In this document: positions 54,701-63,752 of the stretch, piece after piece
Layout of the letters: every line of letters begins with the position of its first letter
Numbering within the stretch: the stretch's first letter is position 1
Origin: Stercorarius parasiticus
Taxonomy: Eukaryota; Chordata; Aves; Charadriiformes; Stercorariidae
Direction: 5' to 3'
Length of the DNA stretch: 64,000 nucleotides
NCBI GenBank assembly: GCA_013396915.1
Contig: VWZL01001304.1
Location: 997,393 to 1,061,392 of the forward strand
Position numbers and translations under genes: made by a program
The notes under the pieces: generated by a model
The model's input: the letters and a program-made list of their open reading frames with translations, nothing else
Databases searched by the model: none
What the model was told of the DNA's origin: nothing

Positions 54701-57700
54701 AAAGTTCCACTTCTTTTGACTGACCTTTCATTGCTGTGGAAGTTTCAACCTAAAGACTTCAATGCAAAGCATGATGGAGAAACAAAAGAGCTGGTAAGGA
54801 AAGCTTCATCCTTGTCCAACCAAAACCATACAGCTACAGTTGTAGAGTATATATGAACTTAAGTCTTCAAAATTCTGTAGTATGAAAACAGCTGGCTTAA
54901 GTGTAAATTTAAAAAAATGCAAAAAAAGAGTAGCTATTGAATTTTTTTATGCATTGTTTAGATTTTCCTAGATCCATAGGGCACAAAGCAGCCAAGTTAA
55001 CAAACATACAGTAATGAGTATTGTAAAGCTTAATGCAAAGCAAAATACTTCCAACACTTTGCTGTATGTGTAGTACATCTATTTTGAGTCACACTAGCCT
55101 TGACCAGCAGAAATGACTTACCTATTGACATTGTATATTATCAAATACCTTTTTATTATTCAAGCTACTGTATGTAGTGAAATGCGTGTTCTGAAAGACT
55201 GTCTGGTATGACATGGGAACATCTTGGTATCTTGATTAGAAGAAAAACAAAAATTTATTGTAATAAAAACTAATGTTTTGAATACTCTAGATGAACTACC
55301 TACTACTGTTTAATTTAACACTTCAGCTAATGTTGCCAAAATTCCTTCTGAAGGACTGTTCTCACATTCATATTTTTAAGGTTTTAATGTGTTCTAATAC
55401 GGAATATTACAGTAAATTTTGGATTCCTGGCCAAAAGCATTTGGAACAGTGATCTCTAAAGGCGCTGTGTTTACCAGAGTTATGAACACGGTTTCACATA
55501 AATAAGCCTTAAGGATTACCATACGCTTTCCCTTCTGTTCTGCTCTGAACTGATACTTTAATGATATAATAAATACTTTTGTGAGTATTAGTGAAATTGA
55601 TTGGGAATGGTTCCAATTTATAGTGATAAATCTTAAATTTCTTTCTTAAGTAAATGTTTACTGAACTCTCTAGGTGCTTCTTTAATTCAAAAAGCCTGAG
55701 AAGCTGGGCATGCAACACTTACTGGTCCTAACTGCCTGCAGTTTGAAACTTGTATGCTTTATTTTTCCTTGAGCACTTCAGGACAGGTGTGGGAAGTAAT
55801 ATTTATGGCACTCTTTCTGCCTAGGAGTAATAGTATCTGAAAAGCTGTTTCTTCTTTTCAGGGAACGTGCGATGATGATATGATAGGAACTGAAGCAATA
55901 GCAGAATTTTTAATTAATAGTGAGGAGACAAAAGTGGTAGGTATTATACTTTGTTTTAAAAATAGTCTTTTCAGTGTTGAACTTCAGGGTAGAGTTCAGA
56001 CTTGTTATGATCTGAACTTAATGCTAAACTTGTGGAAGACTACTAATATATGAAGTACTGGAACTTTTGAATCTCATCAAGTGTCTATAAACATCTGAAG
56101 GGAGGGTGTGACAGAACAAGAGGTAGTGGGCATAAACTGAAACATGGGAGGCTCCCCGTGAACATCAGGAAACAATTTTTTTTTTTTTCTGCGATGGTGA
56201 CTGAGCACTGGGCAAAGGCTGCCCAGAGAGATTGTGCAGTCTCCATCCTTGGAGATGACAAAAGCCATTCGGGCATGGTCCTGGGCAGCTGCCTCTAGGT
56301 GGCCCTACTTGAGCAGACAAGTTGGACAAGATAACCTCCAGAGGTCCTTTCCAAGTTCAACTATTCTGTGATTCTGCCTCCGTTAATGTTAATTTTTGTT
56401 AAAATTTAGGATTCTTTCCTAATGTAATGAGCACCTCTTAGCTGTGGACTTGTTTGATAAAATCTGTGTATATGAAACTTTGAATCCAGTAAATGACCTG
56501 TAGTTATTGTATGCAGTTACATCTGACACAACTGTAAAGTAAATATAGCTGTGAGTGTCTCTAGCAATTGGACATTTAAATGTAATAATACTTTTTTCTA
56601 GTAGCAACAACAACAAAAATTTAACATATCTCCACAGGCAAGACTAAAGCTCTTTCCCCATCAAACAGGGGAGCTACATATTCTGGGAGTCGTTTATAAT
56701 CTTGGCACTGTTCAGGGTGCTGTGACATTAGATGGGATAGATCCTTCTGTTGGATTACAGACAGGTAAGTGTGTTACTCCCTTAAGTTTTGTTTCTGGAA
56801 GGGGGAGACATGGTGTAGAACTAAATTCTAGTGCTTAATGTTTGAATGTCATGATGCAAGGCCTTCCTTCAGGTAAGGATGTAGAAACAACTGGAACAGG
56901 AAAAGAATGAATTGTCGTGTGTAGGAATCCCATTAGGAAGGAAGTAACCTCTGCCAAACCCATACTTATTGTTCCTTTTAAATCTGGAAATTCTGAAACC
57001 ATTAAAAAAAAATCAGAATTTAAAGATTCCATCTATGCTATGTTGAATGCATAACAGCTTTCATTAACTCCTTTGCCACTCATTTTTCTTCTGGGTCTTT
57101 TTGCTTTGTTAGCTTTCAAATTTTATCTAAATGAAGTTCTTCGCATAGATTCCCAAGTTTAAATGTGGCTGGCATAATTATTTTTTAGCATCTTGACTTT
57201 ATTTTGGTTCTCTTTCCTTTATATTAACATATAAGTGTCTTATTAATTGCATGTTACTTGATCTGTTTTGAATCTGTCTCTCACAGGGAAAATTTAGTTT
57301 TTGGGGGAAATGGGCATTAAAGCATATGTTTGAAAGCATCTAAAAGAAATGATGAAGCTTGGTTAGCTATCTACAAACCGTAAACCTTTGGAATAAAAAA
57401 CATTTGGAGGGTGGTGGGCTATCTTTGAAGGAAATAAAAATGTTTTGGGTGACTCTTCTATAAAAGGGCAGAGTTAGGTCCATGACAATGGATAACTGGC
57501 TGTCTGAACTTGCAACAGCAATGCGTTGTGTGACAGTAAGCTTTGAATAGCTCTTTGTCAGTGATGTTCCTTAATCAATGAACACTGCATGTGCCCAATA
57601 ACAGAAAAATCAAAATGATTTTTGAGATTGGGTAGGGAGCTTTGGATCACTTATCAGAAAAAAATTAGGAATTACTTAAAAAAAAATCAACTCTTTTAAA

Positions 57701-60700
57701 AATTGTTTCAGGAAAGTTTGTCTCCAATGGGTTATCTGTACGAGGACGACAAGATTTAGAAATCCAAGGGCCTCGACTTAATAACACAAAAGAAGAAAAA
57801 ACGTCTATTAAATATGGACCTGATCGACGTTTAGATCCCATTATTACGGAAGAAATGCCTTTGTTGGAGGTATGTAGCTACTTTCTGGTGGCAGTTTTGA
57901 GCAAATAACTGAACCCAGAGCTTATAAATGTAATTCTAACAATGAAGTCTTAGACTTTGTTAATGTCTGAATCTTTCCAGTTAATTTCTGATCTGTCAGC
58001 ACCAAGCTTGTGTGGATTTTTTTTTTCCAAGTGAAACCTGAAGCCCTCAAATTAATATCCTTCTGAATTTTTTATATTCCATTTAGAATTTTAGTTGGCA
58101 ATAGCTTTTGTAGCCAAATTTCAAGGTGAGAGGGAGCAGGCAAAGAGCTTTTTTCTGTTTGCTTCCCATTCATCTAGAATAGCTCTTCAAGTTGGTTAAT
58201 TAAAACACAGTGGTTTTCTTTACCAGGGTTATTAAAATGATCTGATTAACTGGTTAATGATAATGCTCTACAGAATAGAATAGTTCAGCTGGAAGGAGCT
58301 TACAATGATTATCTAGTCCAGCTGCCTGACCAATTCAAGGTTGACCAGAAGTAAAAGCATGTTGTTAAAGCGATTGTCCAAATGCCTTTTGAACATGACA
58401 GGCTTGGGGCACTGACCACCTCTCTAGGAATCCCATTCCAGTGTTTGACCACCCTCTCGGTAAAGAAATGCTTCCCAATGTCCAGTCTAAACCTCCCCCG
58501 ATGCAGCTTTGAGCCATTCCAACATGTCCTATCACTGAATGCCAGGGAGAAGAGATCAGCACCACTTACCCTCCTCAGGAAGCTGTAGAGAACAATATAG
58601 CTTAAATATGTTCATGCCCAATCGCAATGTGGCTCAGTGTTCAGGTCTTTTTTTTCTCCTGTTCTCTCCCACACAGGTGTTCTTTATAAATTTTCCTACA
58701 GGGCTTCTCTGTGGAGAAATCAGAAAAGCATATGTAGAATTTGTGAATGTAAGCAAGTGTCCTCTTACTGCACTGAAGGTTGTGTCCAAGCATCCAGAAT
58801 TCTTTACTTTTGGTGGAAATACTGCTGTTCTAACGCCACTAAGTCCTTCAGCTTCTGAAAACTGTAGTGCTTACAAGACTGTTGTGACAGATCCTACCTC
58901 TGTGCGTACAGCACTGCTATCTTCAGCTTCTTCTGTAGACTTTGGGGTTGGCACAGGAGGTCAGCCTGAAGTAATACACGTCCCACTTCCTGATGCTGTT
59001 CTTCTTCCTGGGGCTTCAGTTCAGCTGCCAATGTGGTTACGGGGACCAGATGAGGAAGGTGTTCATGAAATTAACTTTTTATTTTACTATGAAAGTATTA
59101 AAAGACACTCAAAAATGTGGTAAGTGTTTTATCTACTGTTTTGTCATGCTTATTAGACACATTATAAATGTTGTAAGCATACATGTAAATTTTACTGAAT
59201 TTCTCTCATTTGCTGTGATGATGTAAATGTGGCCTGTTATCTGCTATTCTAAGCAATATTTTTTTTCTACTATAGGATCTAATTTCCATATGAAATTACA
59301 TAGCCTACACTTCCATCAAAGTGGTAATTACTAAAATTATTTAGTAGAAGGAAGATTAATGGAATACTGTTAATACAAACTCTTCATATCTAATTTCTCT
59401 GGAAGCGCATCTTTCTGAGGCATAGGGAGGAAAAACTCATTAACTGTTTCTGCATGCTATAAAACAATCTTGTATACTTTGAACAAAAGGTTTTGTTCTT
59501 TGTTAGAATGTGGTTAGTAACTGTACTATGATGAAAGTTATTCTCTTTGAAAAGTTTAAATACCAAGTTTGGCTTGCATGCTGTTGCATTGTTCCTTTTT
59601 AGACCATTTTGAGACAGAGGACAGTCAAATTTGACACCGCAAGCTAACAAATAGTGCTTTCTTTGAACTTAACTTGAAAGGTAGCAAGTTGACTTTGTTT
59701 CACATATTCCCAAGTCCCACTCGTGTCCCAGGCTAAGAAGGCTCAGAAGATAACTTTTTTGAGAAATCTGTTCTTCAGAGATTCTGGGGTGAATAGGCCT
59801 TTGTTCAGAAAGTGGAGATCAGTGTTCAGGAAGCCTTAGTGTAGCAATCTAGTGAACAGCTGAATTCAGATATGAAGACTGTCTCTTTACTCCCTCTCTT
59901 TCGCTCTTCTGGAAATACTGTTCTTACGTTGCTACCTTACAGCTGTTGCAGCTCATAGCTAGATCTGAGAAAAAGTTGTCACAGACTCTGTCTAGATTTA
60001 GTTTTTAGCCCACTAAGGATACTGGCCACAGATTTAATGAATGTTACTATTTAATTTTCTGGGAGAGAAATTTATTATGGAGCTGCGTGTGCTGGATTTG
60101 TTTGTCTGGAGAATGTCTCTGCCCGCCTTAAGAAGCTGTGCAGACAGAGTGGATCTGTAATCGGAGCTGGGGACCTGGTGTGGTTTAACTACAGCTGGCA
60201 ACTAAGCTCCACATGCCTGCTTGTTTGCTCCCTTTTCCCCTGACAGGATGGGGGAGAGAATTGGAAGGGTAGAAGTGAAAAAACTCGTGGGTTGAGATAA
60301 GGCAGTTTAATAGGTAAAGCAAAAGCCATGCAAGCAAAGTGAAACAAAGAATTCCTTCACTACTACTCACTGGCAGGCAGGTGTTCAGCCATCTCCAAGA
60401 AAGCAGGGCTCCATCACATATTAAGACAAATGCCGTAACTCCGAATGTACTCCCTACCTTCTTCCTCCCCAGTTTTATTGCTGAGCATGACATCGCATGG
60501 TATGGAATATCCCTTTGGTCAGTTGGTGTCAGCTGTCCTGCCTGTGTCTCCTTCCAGCTTCTTGTGCACCCCCAGCCTGCTCGCTGTCAGAGTGGTGCGA
60601 GGAGCAGAAAAGGCCTTGACTCTGTGTGAGCACTGCTCAGCAATAACGAAAATGTCCCTGTATTACCAACCCTGATTCCAGCACAAATCGAAAACATAGC

Positions 60701-63700
60701 CCCTTACCAGCTACTGTGAAGAAAATTGACTCTTACTGCAGCCAAAACCAACATACTTGAGTATCTTTACGGTACATATTCAGGATGATGGTGAGGAGAA
60801 GGGCTACTCCAGATAAGCTCTAGTTGCACGGACTGAATGTCTGCTTGTGGCTGGAGCTTGTTTTCCAGGCTAGTTCTGAGAAAGAGACCAAGTTCATGTG
60901 CTGTGAGACTGCTCTGTAGTGTAAACCAAAGCCAAGTAAGTTGATCAAGAGAGTGGATCAGTGGCATATTCTTGACATCAAACTAAAAGTCATGCGAATG
61001 CACCCTTTATTTAGAGTTTTCTGTAGCTTCTGAAATGCCAGTTAACTTTTCATTTGGCTTTAAGCTAGTCTGTAGGAATAAGGAATTTGTTCCCCTACAA
61101 CATAGTTGTTTTTTCTTTCTTTTTTTTTAAAGAATAGAACTTATTTCTCCTCTGAGTTCATAGTATTCAGAAAACGAAGTGTTTTAGAGATGGAAGATGG
61201 TTGTTTGGGAAATATTTGTTCCCTACTGCATTGAAGTTTCCAGGGAAACTTAAGCGATCTGGTCTTGTTTAACAGTACGCTTTGTAGACTGAGCATAGCT
61301 TTTAAATTTTCAAAAAACGATTTAGTTTGTGCCACTTGAAAGTTATACAGACATCTGTATATCTGTCTGAAGATTAACTGAGAAACTGTTAAGTTTATCC
61401 TGTAGATTGTGACATTATGTTGAGTAGAGTTTAGGAAACCACTGATTCTTCCCCTCCCAAAACAAGTATTGTGTGATGTTTCAGCATATTTAGTTGGTAA
61501 TGCATGTCAGACTCTTACATGCCTCTAATGTTTCCAAGTGGAAGTTATGGTAACACAAAATTCTACATGGGAAAAGCTCATATGTTTGATGGTGCCCAAG
61601 AATGTAAGTTTATTCATCATTAGAAAAACAGGAAGATAACTTTTACAAAGGGCTTGCTGGCCTGGAGGTTGAGCGTGTCTGGAAAAAGGCAAGGCAGAGG
61701 AGTGATGATTCTAGAAGTAAACTTTCAAGACTCTCAGTTCAGGGGAATTTGTTGAATGCAGTGGTATTCTGTCTAAATGCTTTTTAGTAAATCTTTATGC
61801 AGGAGATGTGACTAACTAGTGGGCCTTTTATGGTTTATTTACTCAAAAACTCTATTTTACAAAGCATGTGGTGGCATTAAATAGTTCAATGACATCCCTC
61901 TCCCAATACATGCCTGTTTGCTTTCACTGTGCCATTTACCTTACATCAGAAACTTTTGGTGTATCTTTTATCATGGTAACTTATGAACCTTTTTCCAGTA
62001 TTTCAAAGTGGCTAAGAGTGCATGTTTGAACAGCACCTACCCATGCGACATGACTATTAAAAATAATATAGTTCTGATAGGAACCTAAAAAGAAGCGTCT
62101 CTCTGGTTAAAAGGAATAAATTGTCTAATGGCCTTAGTATTGATGGCAAACACAAAAGCTAAACTTCTTGATGACAAGTTCTCGATGGCAGTCCTGGTTG
62201 TTCAGAGTGTCTTTTTTTCTTTTTTTCCTTCTTCCGCTCCTTCCTAGTCACAGAGTATTAAGGCACACTGCAGTTATTTGTACTAGCCGGTCTCTGCATA
62301 TTCGGGCTACTGTCTGCAGAAGTAATGCACTTGAAGATGAAGAAGGCAGAGGGGACAATATGTTGGTGTTTGTGGATGTAGAAAATATCAATACTGTAAG
62401 TTCTTTTTTTTTTAATAATATGCTTCTAAATCTCAGCAGATGTGTAATGTCACCACTAGAACCAAGACTTAAGTAAAAGGTTTTTTTACAACTATTCTGC
62501 AAACACTAAATAAACCTTGCACATTTAATCATTCCAGTTACTGTTGGAAAGAGAATACTAATGTTAAGTTGTATCTCAGCTCTCTGGAAGTCTGCTTATA
62601 ACTGTCTCTGTTCTAAGTGAATTACAGTACTGTAGCCCGGAGTCTTTTTTCTTTTAGGAAGACTTATTCCGAATTAATTAATGTTGTTGATGATCACAAC
62701 TTTCAAGATACTTCTGAATGAGGCATGTGCCCCCTGCAACCTTTCAGTGAAAACACTGGTAGAATAAGTGGTATTGTGAAGTCAAAAATTTAAGCTCCAA
62801 GTTGAAGGAAGCTTTTGTGTTTACATTTATTACCAAGCTCTAAAAGACACTTTTTTGAAAATATAATCCAAATACAGATATGTCTGTATCCGTATATGTT
62901 GTGATCTGTTGACTTAGCAGAGTAAAATATCTCAGTCTGTCATACCACACTAATTTAAATTTACTCATTTTTTTGGTAAAGCTGCTCCCATTTTTTCAAC
63001 CTCAAAGCAAGGTAATTGAATCCTCTGCTTAAAAACTTCCTAGACACTTAGCTGGTAGTGGAATCACTGTGTACACTCTGCTTTTTTTCTTCAGCTGTGA
63101 AAGTGAATGTTGTCCACTCCTCCTTTGAGGAGGAAGGGATGTTTTATAAAGTACTTACCAAGTTAACAGATTACACTGAGACTTAATTTTCCACTACCAT
63201 TTTGCCCTTTCTGAGAAAGGAAACCAACACTGAAAGCTACTTTTCATTGTGTATATATGTAAAAAAAAAAAAGTTCTTGAGTTTCTGGGATTTACCAACT
63301 AGCAATGTTCCTGAAGTAATCTTAAAAACTAAGTGGCCTTGTGGACAGTGTTCTGCATTGGGGTTAAAATATTATAGTTGTCTTAATCTAAAATACTAGC
63401 TTGTGGGTATTTTTCTGAGGGATCTTTTGTTTCCTCTTCGTGTGGCTTTGTTTGCTGGAGTTGGAAGTTGCTGTGAGCTGGGGCTGTTGTTTTACCTTAC
63501 AGAGGGTCTTAAATCTCTTCTTGTTTCTCCTTAGTAGTGTATTATGGATGGTGTGAACAATGAGTTAAATTAAGATTCTAACAGTGCCACCTTGCAATGA
63601 ACACTGAATGTGATGTGGAACATCAACTTTGACGTAACTTTTGTTTCTTCCTTAGAGTGAGACTGGTGTTAAAGAATTTCATATAGTGCAAGTTTCAAGT

Positions 63701-63752
63701 AATAGCAAGCACTGGAAGCTTCAAAAATCTGTTAACATCTCTGAAGACAAAG
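24618..63752 (+). CDS. TRAPPC8: TRAPPC8, trafficking protein particle complex subunit 8 (22 coding exons, 3' incomplete)
   Basis: TRAPPC8 (yeast Trs85) is the subunit that defines TRAPPIII, a cytosolic complex that activates Rab1 on ER-Golgi and ATG9-containing membranes and supports autophagy. Exons from 24618 to 63752 concatenate to 3421 nt, about 1140 residues, with no stop, all GT-AG junctions and phases that join exactly. The product follows human TRAPPC8 (about 1435 residues) closely throughout: the N terminus [10 protein letters not shown], the conserved Trs85 core (about residues 50-650, including the helical stretch [13 protein letters not shown]) and the beta-rich C-terminal half. 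The start has a strong GGCGGCGATGG context and is the first ATG after the 7-codon upstream ORF. The remaining 3' exons lie right of the window. There is no sign of decay. Neighbour: divergent RNF125 remnant about 19 kb upstream. Confidence 0.98.
24775..31262 (+). other. TRAPPC8 intron 1 (6488 bp)
   Basis: The first 230 bases belong to the CpG island; the rest is AT-rich. I recognise no repeat, RNA gene or coding block. The minus-strand ORFs at 26434-26823 (129 codons) and 27528-27851 (107 codons) have no domain and are probably chance. Confidence 0.7.
31263..31457 (+). CDS. TRAPPC8: TRAPPC8 exon 2
   Basis: Residues 53-118, starting [11 protein letters not shown] and ending A-G-D-Y-D-L-N-I-S. 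Acceptor tttttag, donor G|gtatgt. Phase 1 at both ends. Confidence 0.97.
31458..37092 (+). other. TRAPPC8 intron 2 (5635 bp)
   Basis: AT-rich non-coding sequence; no repeat family or RNA gene recognised. The short ORFs at 33463-33738 (minus) and 34125-34399 (plus) show no domain. Confidence 0.65.
37093..37182 (+). CDS. TRAPPC8: TRAPPC8 exon 3
   Basis: Residues 118-148 ([10 protein letters not shown] and H-E-F-L-N-H-Y). The donor T|GTATCCTTT is of the U12 class (see the intron 3 entry). Confidence 0.96.
37183..38485 (+). other. TRAPPC8 intron 3, predicted U12-type intron (1303 bp)
   Basis: The 5' splice site GTATCCTTT (37183-37191) equals the U12 consensus at all nine positions. A branch-site match GTCCTTAAC (38467-38475; consensus TTCCTTAAC) lies 11 bases before the acceptor AG's last base, inside the narrow U12 window, and the tract before the AG is not pyrimidine-rich. 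Both features argue for removal by the minor spliceosome. Confidence 0.88.
38486..38660 (+). CDS. TRAPPC8: TRAPPC8 exon 4
   Basis: Residues 148-206, [11 protein letters not shown] to G-E-E-Q-R, including the conserved [18 protein letters not shown]. Donor AG|gtaggc. Intron 4 is only 388 bp. Confidence 0.97.
39049..39202 (+). CDS. TRAPPC8: TRAPPC8 exon 5
   Basis: Residues 206-257, [10 protein letters not shown] to L-Q-K-N-T-I-Q-N-Q. Donor CAG|gtatta, phase 0. Intron 5 (1133 bp) shows no repeat family; a 13-base direct repeat GAGCACTGAAATA occurs near 39410 and 39450. Confidence 0.97.
40336..40423 (+). CDS. TRAPPC8: TRAPPC8 exon 6
   Basis: Residues 258-287, a fast-changing linker (D-S-Y-D-D-C-P-Y onward). 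The acceptor follows a C-rich run (40320-40329) and reads cgcag. Donor G|gtattt. Intron 6 is 1471 bp with nothing recognised. Confidence 0.95.
41895..42142 (+). CDS. TRAPPC8: TRAPPC8 exon 7
   Basis: Residues 287-369. The first part is a variable Ser/Asp-rich linker; from [12 protein letters not shown] onward it is the highly conserved Trs85 core. Donor CAG|gtcagt. Intron 7 (1575 bp) is non-coding with no repeat recognised. Confidence 0.97.
43718..43833 (+). CDS. TRAPPC8: TRAPPC8 exon 8
   Basis: Residues 370-408, [19 protein letters not shown] to S-G-L-L. Basic and Ser-rich. Donor CT|gtaagt. Intron 8 is 1161 bp. Confidence 0.97.
44995..45145 (+). CDS. TRAPPC8: TRAPPC8 exon 9
   Basis: Residues 408-458, Y-P-P-E-A-P-E-L-Q to Y-A-A-G-A-L, start of the helical (TPR-like) section. 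The donor CTG|gttggt is a weak match to consensus. Intron 9 (1290 bp) contains a 165-codon minus-strand frame (45359-45856) with no domain. Confidence 0.97.
46436..46536 (+). CDS. TRAPPC8: TRAPPC8 exon 10
   Basis: Residues 459-492, [14 protein letters not shown] to R-D-I-C-K. Donor AA|gtatgt. Intron 10 (1488 bp) is largely a solo LTR. Confidence 0.97.
46740..47690 (+). mobile_element. ERVL-type solo LTR (951 bp) with perfect 5-bp target duplication, sense orientation in intron 10
   Basis: The element begins TGTATTGG and ends CCAGCACA, flanked by ACTTG at 46735-46739 and again at 47691-47695. It resembles a common avian ERVL LTR: an early GGTGGCTTCTGGAGAAG stretch, an internal array of GTGGA/CACTGGA units, a late GGCAATAAATTAATCTTCCC poly(A) region (about 47531-47550) and a CCTGTGAGTGATATCCCTG stretch. 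There is no internal retroviral gene. Long ORFs on either strand inside it (for example 46731-47411 minus) are by-products of the LTR. Confidence 0.9.
48025..48130 (+). CDS. TRAPPC8: TRAPPC8 exon 11
   Basis: Residues 492-527, [14 protein letters not shown] to L-I-R-L-T-S-E. Acceptor ttttag-like (ctttag), donor GAG|gtaaaa. Confidence 0.97.
49436..49570 (-). mobile_element. CR1 LINE 3'-end fragment in intron 11
   Basis: Reverse-oriented CR1 tail: CACAGAATGGTTTGGGTTGG, then GGGACCTTAAAGACCATCTA, CCCTGGGCAGGGACACCTCC and CCAGCCTGGCCTTGAACACT. About 135 bp are kept. It is the same subfamily as the copy at 22258-22490. Confidence 0.92.
49846..49977 (+). CDS. TRAPPC8: TRAPPC8 exon 12
   Basis: Residues 528-571, [12 protein letters not shown] to H-R-F-S-K-A-G-Q; exactly 44 codons, phase 0 at both ends. 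Donor CAG|gtaagt. Confidence 0.98.
49978..52098 (+). other. TRAPPC8 intron 12 (2121 bp)
   Basis: Non-coding; no repeat family recognised. C-rich and T-rich runs near 50921-50929, 51181-51189 and 52081-52092. Confidence 0.6.
52099..52323 (+). CDS. TRAPPC8: TRAPPC8 exon 13
   Basis: Residues 572-646, [15 protein letters not shown] to R-E-Y-L-Y-V-Y-K, the most conserved TPR-like helical pair. 75 codons, phase 0 at both ends. Donor AAG|gtaaat. Confidence 0.98.
53391..53499 (+). CDS. TRAPPC8: TRAPPC8 exon 14
   Basis: Residues 647-683, [13 protein letters not shown] to H-D-R-R-P-A-E. The donor G|gttagg is weak. Confidence 0.97.
53696..53823. repeat. 61-bp tandem duplication around a single N (probable assembly error)
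   Basis: 53696-53756 and 53763-53823 are identical over 61 bases (starting GTAAATATGAAATCTGCATT), separated by CTTCA and one N at 53762. An N exactly at the junction of an identical repeat points to a failed overlap between contigs. It lies in intron 14 and does not affect coding sequence. Confidence 0.9.
54279..54473 (+). CDS. TRAPPC8: TRAPPC8 exon 15
   Basis: Residues 683-748, [16 protein letters not shown] to F-P-L-A-V-I-E. Acidic Asp/Glu/Ser patch followed by the W-K-E-L-E-E-Q helix. Intron 15 is only 189 bp. Confidence 0.98.
54663..54793 (+). CDS. TRAPPC8: TRAPPC8 exon 16
   Basis: Residues 748-791, [14 protein letters not shown] to E-L, the first beta-sandwich-like segment of the C-terminal half. 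Donor CTG|gtaagg. Intron 16 is 1068 bp. Confidence 0.97.
55862..55936 (+). CDS. TRAPPC8: TRAPPC8 exon 17
   Basis: Residues 792-816, [19 protein letters not shown]. Only 25 codons, phase 0 at both ends, so it could be skipped without a frameshift. The first six residues are variable between species. Confidence 0.95.
56085..56376 (+). mobile_element. CR1 LINE 3' end in intron 17
   Basis: Sense CR1 3' end: GTGGGCATAAACTGAAACAT, GGCTGCCCAGAGAGATTGTG, CCATCCTTGGAGATGACAAA, GGTCCTGGGCAGCTGCCTCT, TGGACAAGATAACCTCCAGA, ending in ATTCTGTGATTCTG. It belongs to a different, more diverged subfamily than the copy at 22258. The 5' limit is approximate. Confidence 0.9.
56638..56764 (+). CDS. TRAPPC8: TRAPPC8 exon 18
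   Basis: Residues 817-859, [14 protein letters not shown] to G-L-Q-T. Donor G|gtaagt. Intron 18 (947 bp) has nothing recognised. Confidence 0.97.
57712..57869 (+). CDS. TRAPPC8: TRAPPC8 exon 19
   Basis: Residues 859-911, [17 protein letters not shown] to E-E-M-P-L-L-E. Donor GAG|gtatgt. Confidence 0.97.
58272..58595 (-). mobile_element. CR1 LINE 3' portion, antisense, ending about 80 bp before exon 20
   Basis: Reverse-oriented CR1: AGTTCAGCTGGAAGGAGCTT, ATCTAGTCCAGCTGCCTGAC, GGGCACTGACCACCTCTCTA, CATTCCAGTGTTTGACCACC, CACTTACCCTCCTCAGGAAG. About 324 bp, so longer than the other CR1 tails here. It leaves only some 80 bases of intron before the exon 20 acceptor. Confidence 0.9.
58677..59119 (+). 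CDS. TRAPPC8: TRAPPC8 exon 20
   Basis: Residues 912-1059, the largest exon in the window (443 nt): [14 protein letters not shown] to [10 protein letters not shown]. Beta-strand-rich, strongly conserved (for example [15 protein letters not shown]). Donor TG|gtaagt. Confidence 0.98.
59120..62247 (+). other. TRAPPC8 intron 20 (3128 bp)
   Basis: Contains the antisense ERVL-type LTR at 60179-60753. Elsewhere there is AT-rich sequence with no recognised repeat. Confidence 0.65.
60179..60753 (-). mobile_element. ERVL-type solo LTR, antisense in intron 20 (about 575 bp)
   Basis: Read on the minus strand it starts TGTTGGTTTTGGCTGCAG and ends AAACCACA. It shares with the copy at 19106-19675 the GGGATATTCCATACCATG core, the GGAAGAAGGTAGGGAGTACA-type stretch and the pre-terminal CTCAACCCACGAGTTTTTTC poly(A)-region block. 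No flanking duplication is apparent, so the insertion is older or its ends have drifted. Confidence 0.82.
62248..62395 (+). CDS. TRAPPC8: TRAPPC8 exon 21
   Basis: Residues 1059-1108, [13 protein letters not shown] to V-D-V-E-N-I-N-T. The junction codon with exon 20 reads TG|T (Cys, where human has Arg). Donor ACT|gtaagt. Intron 21 (1260 bp) has nothing recognised. Confidence 0.97.
63656..63752 (+). CDS. TRAPPC8: TRAPPC8 exon 22 (last exon in window)
   Basis: Residues 1109-1141, [13 protein letters not shown] to I-S-E-D-K. The donor is taken as AAAG|gtgtgt because the human protein continues with Asp after the same Lys and the downstream frame diverges. The frame stays open to 63907, so retention would add about 51 unrelated residues. 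Confidence 0.88.
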
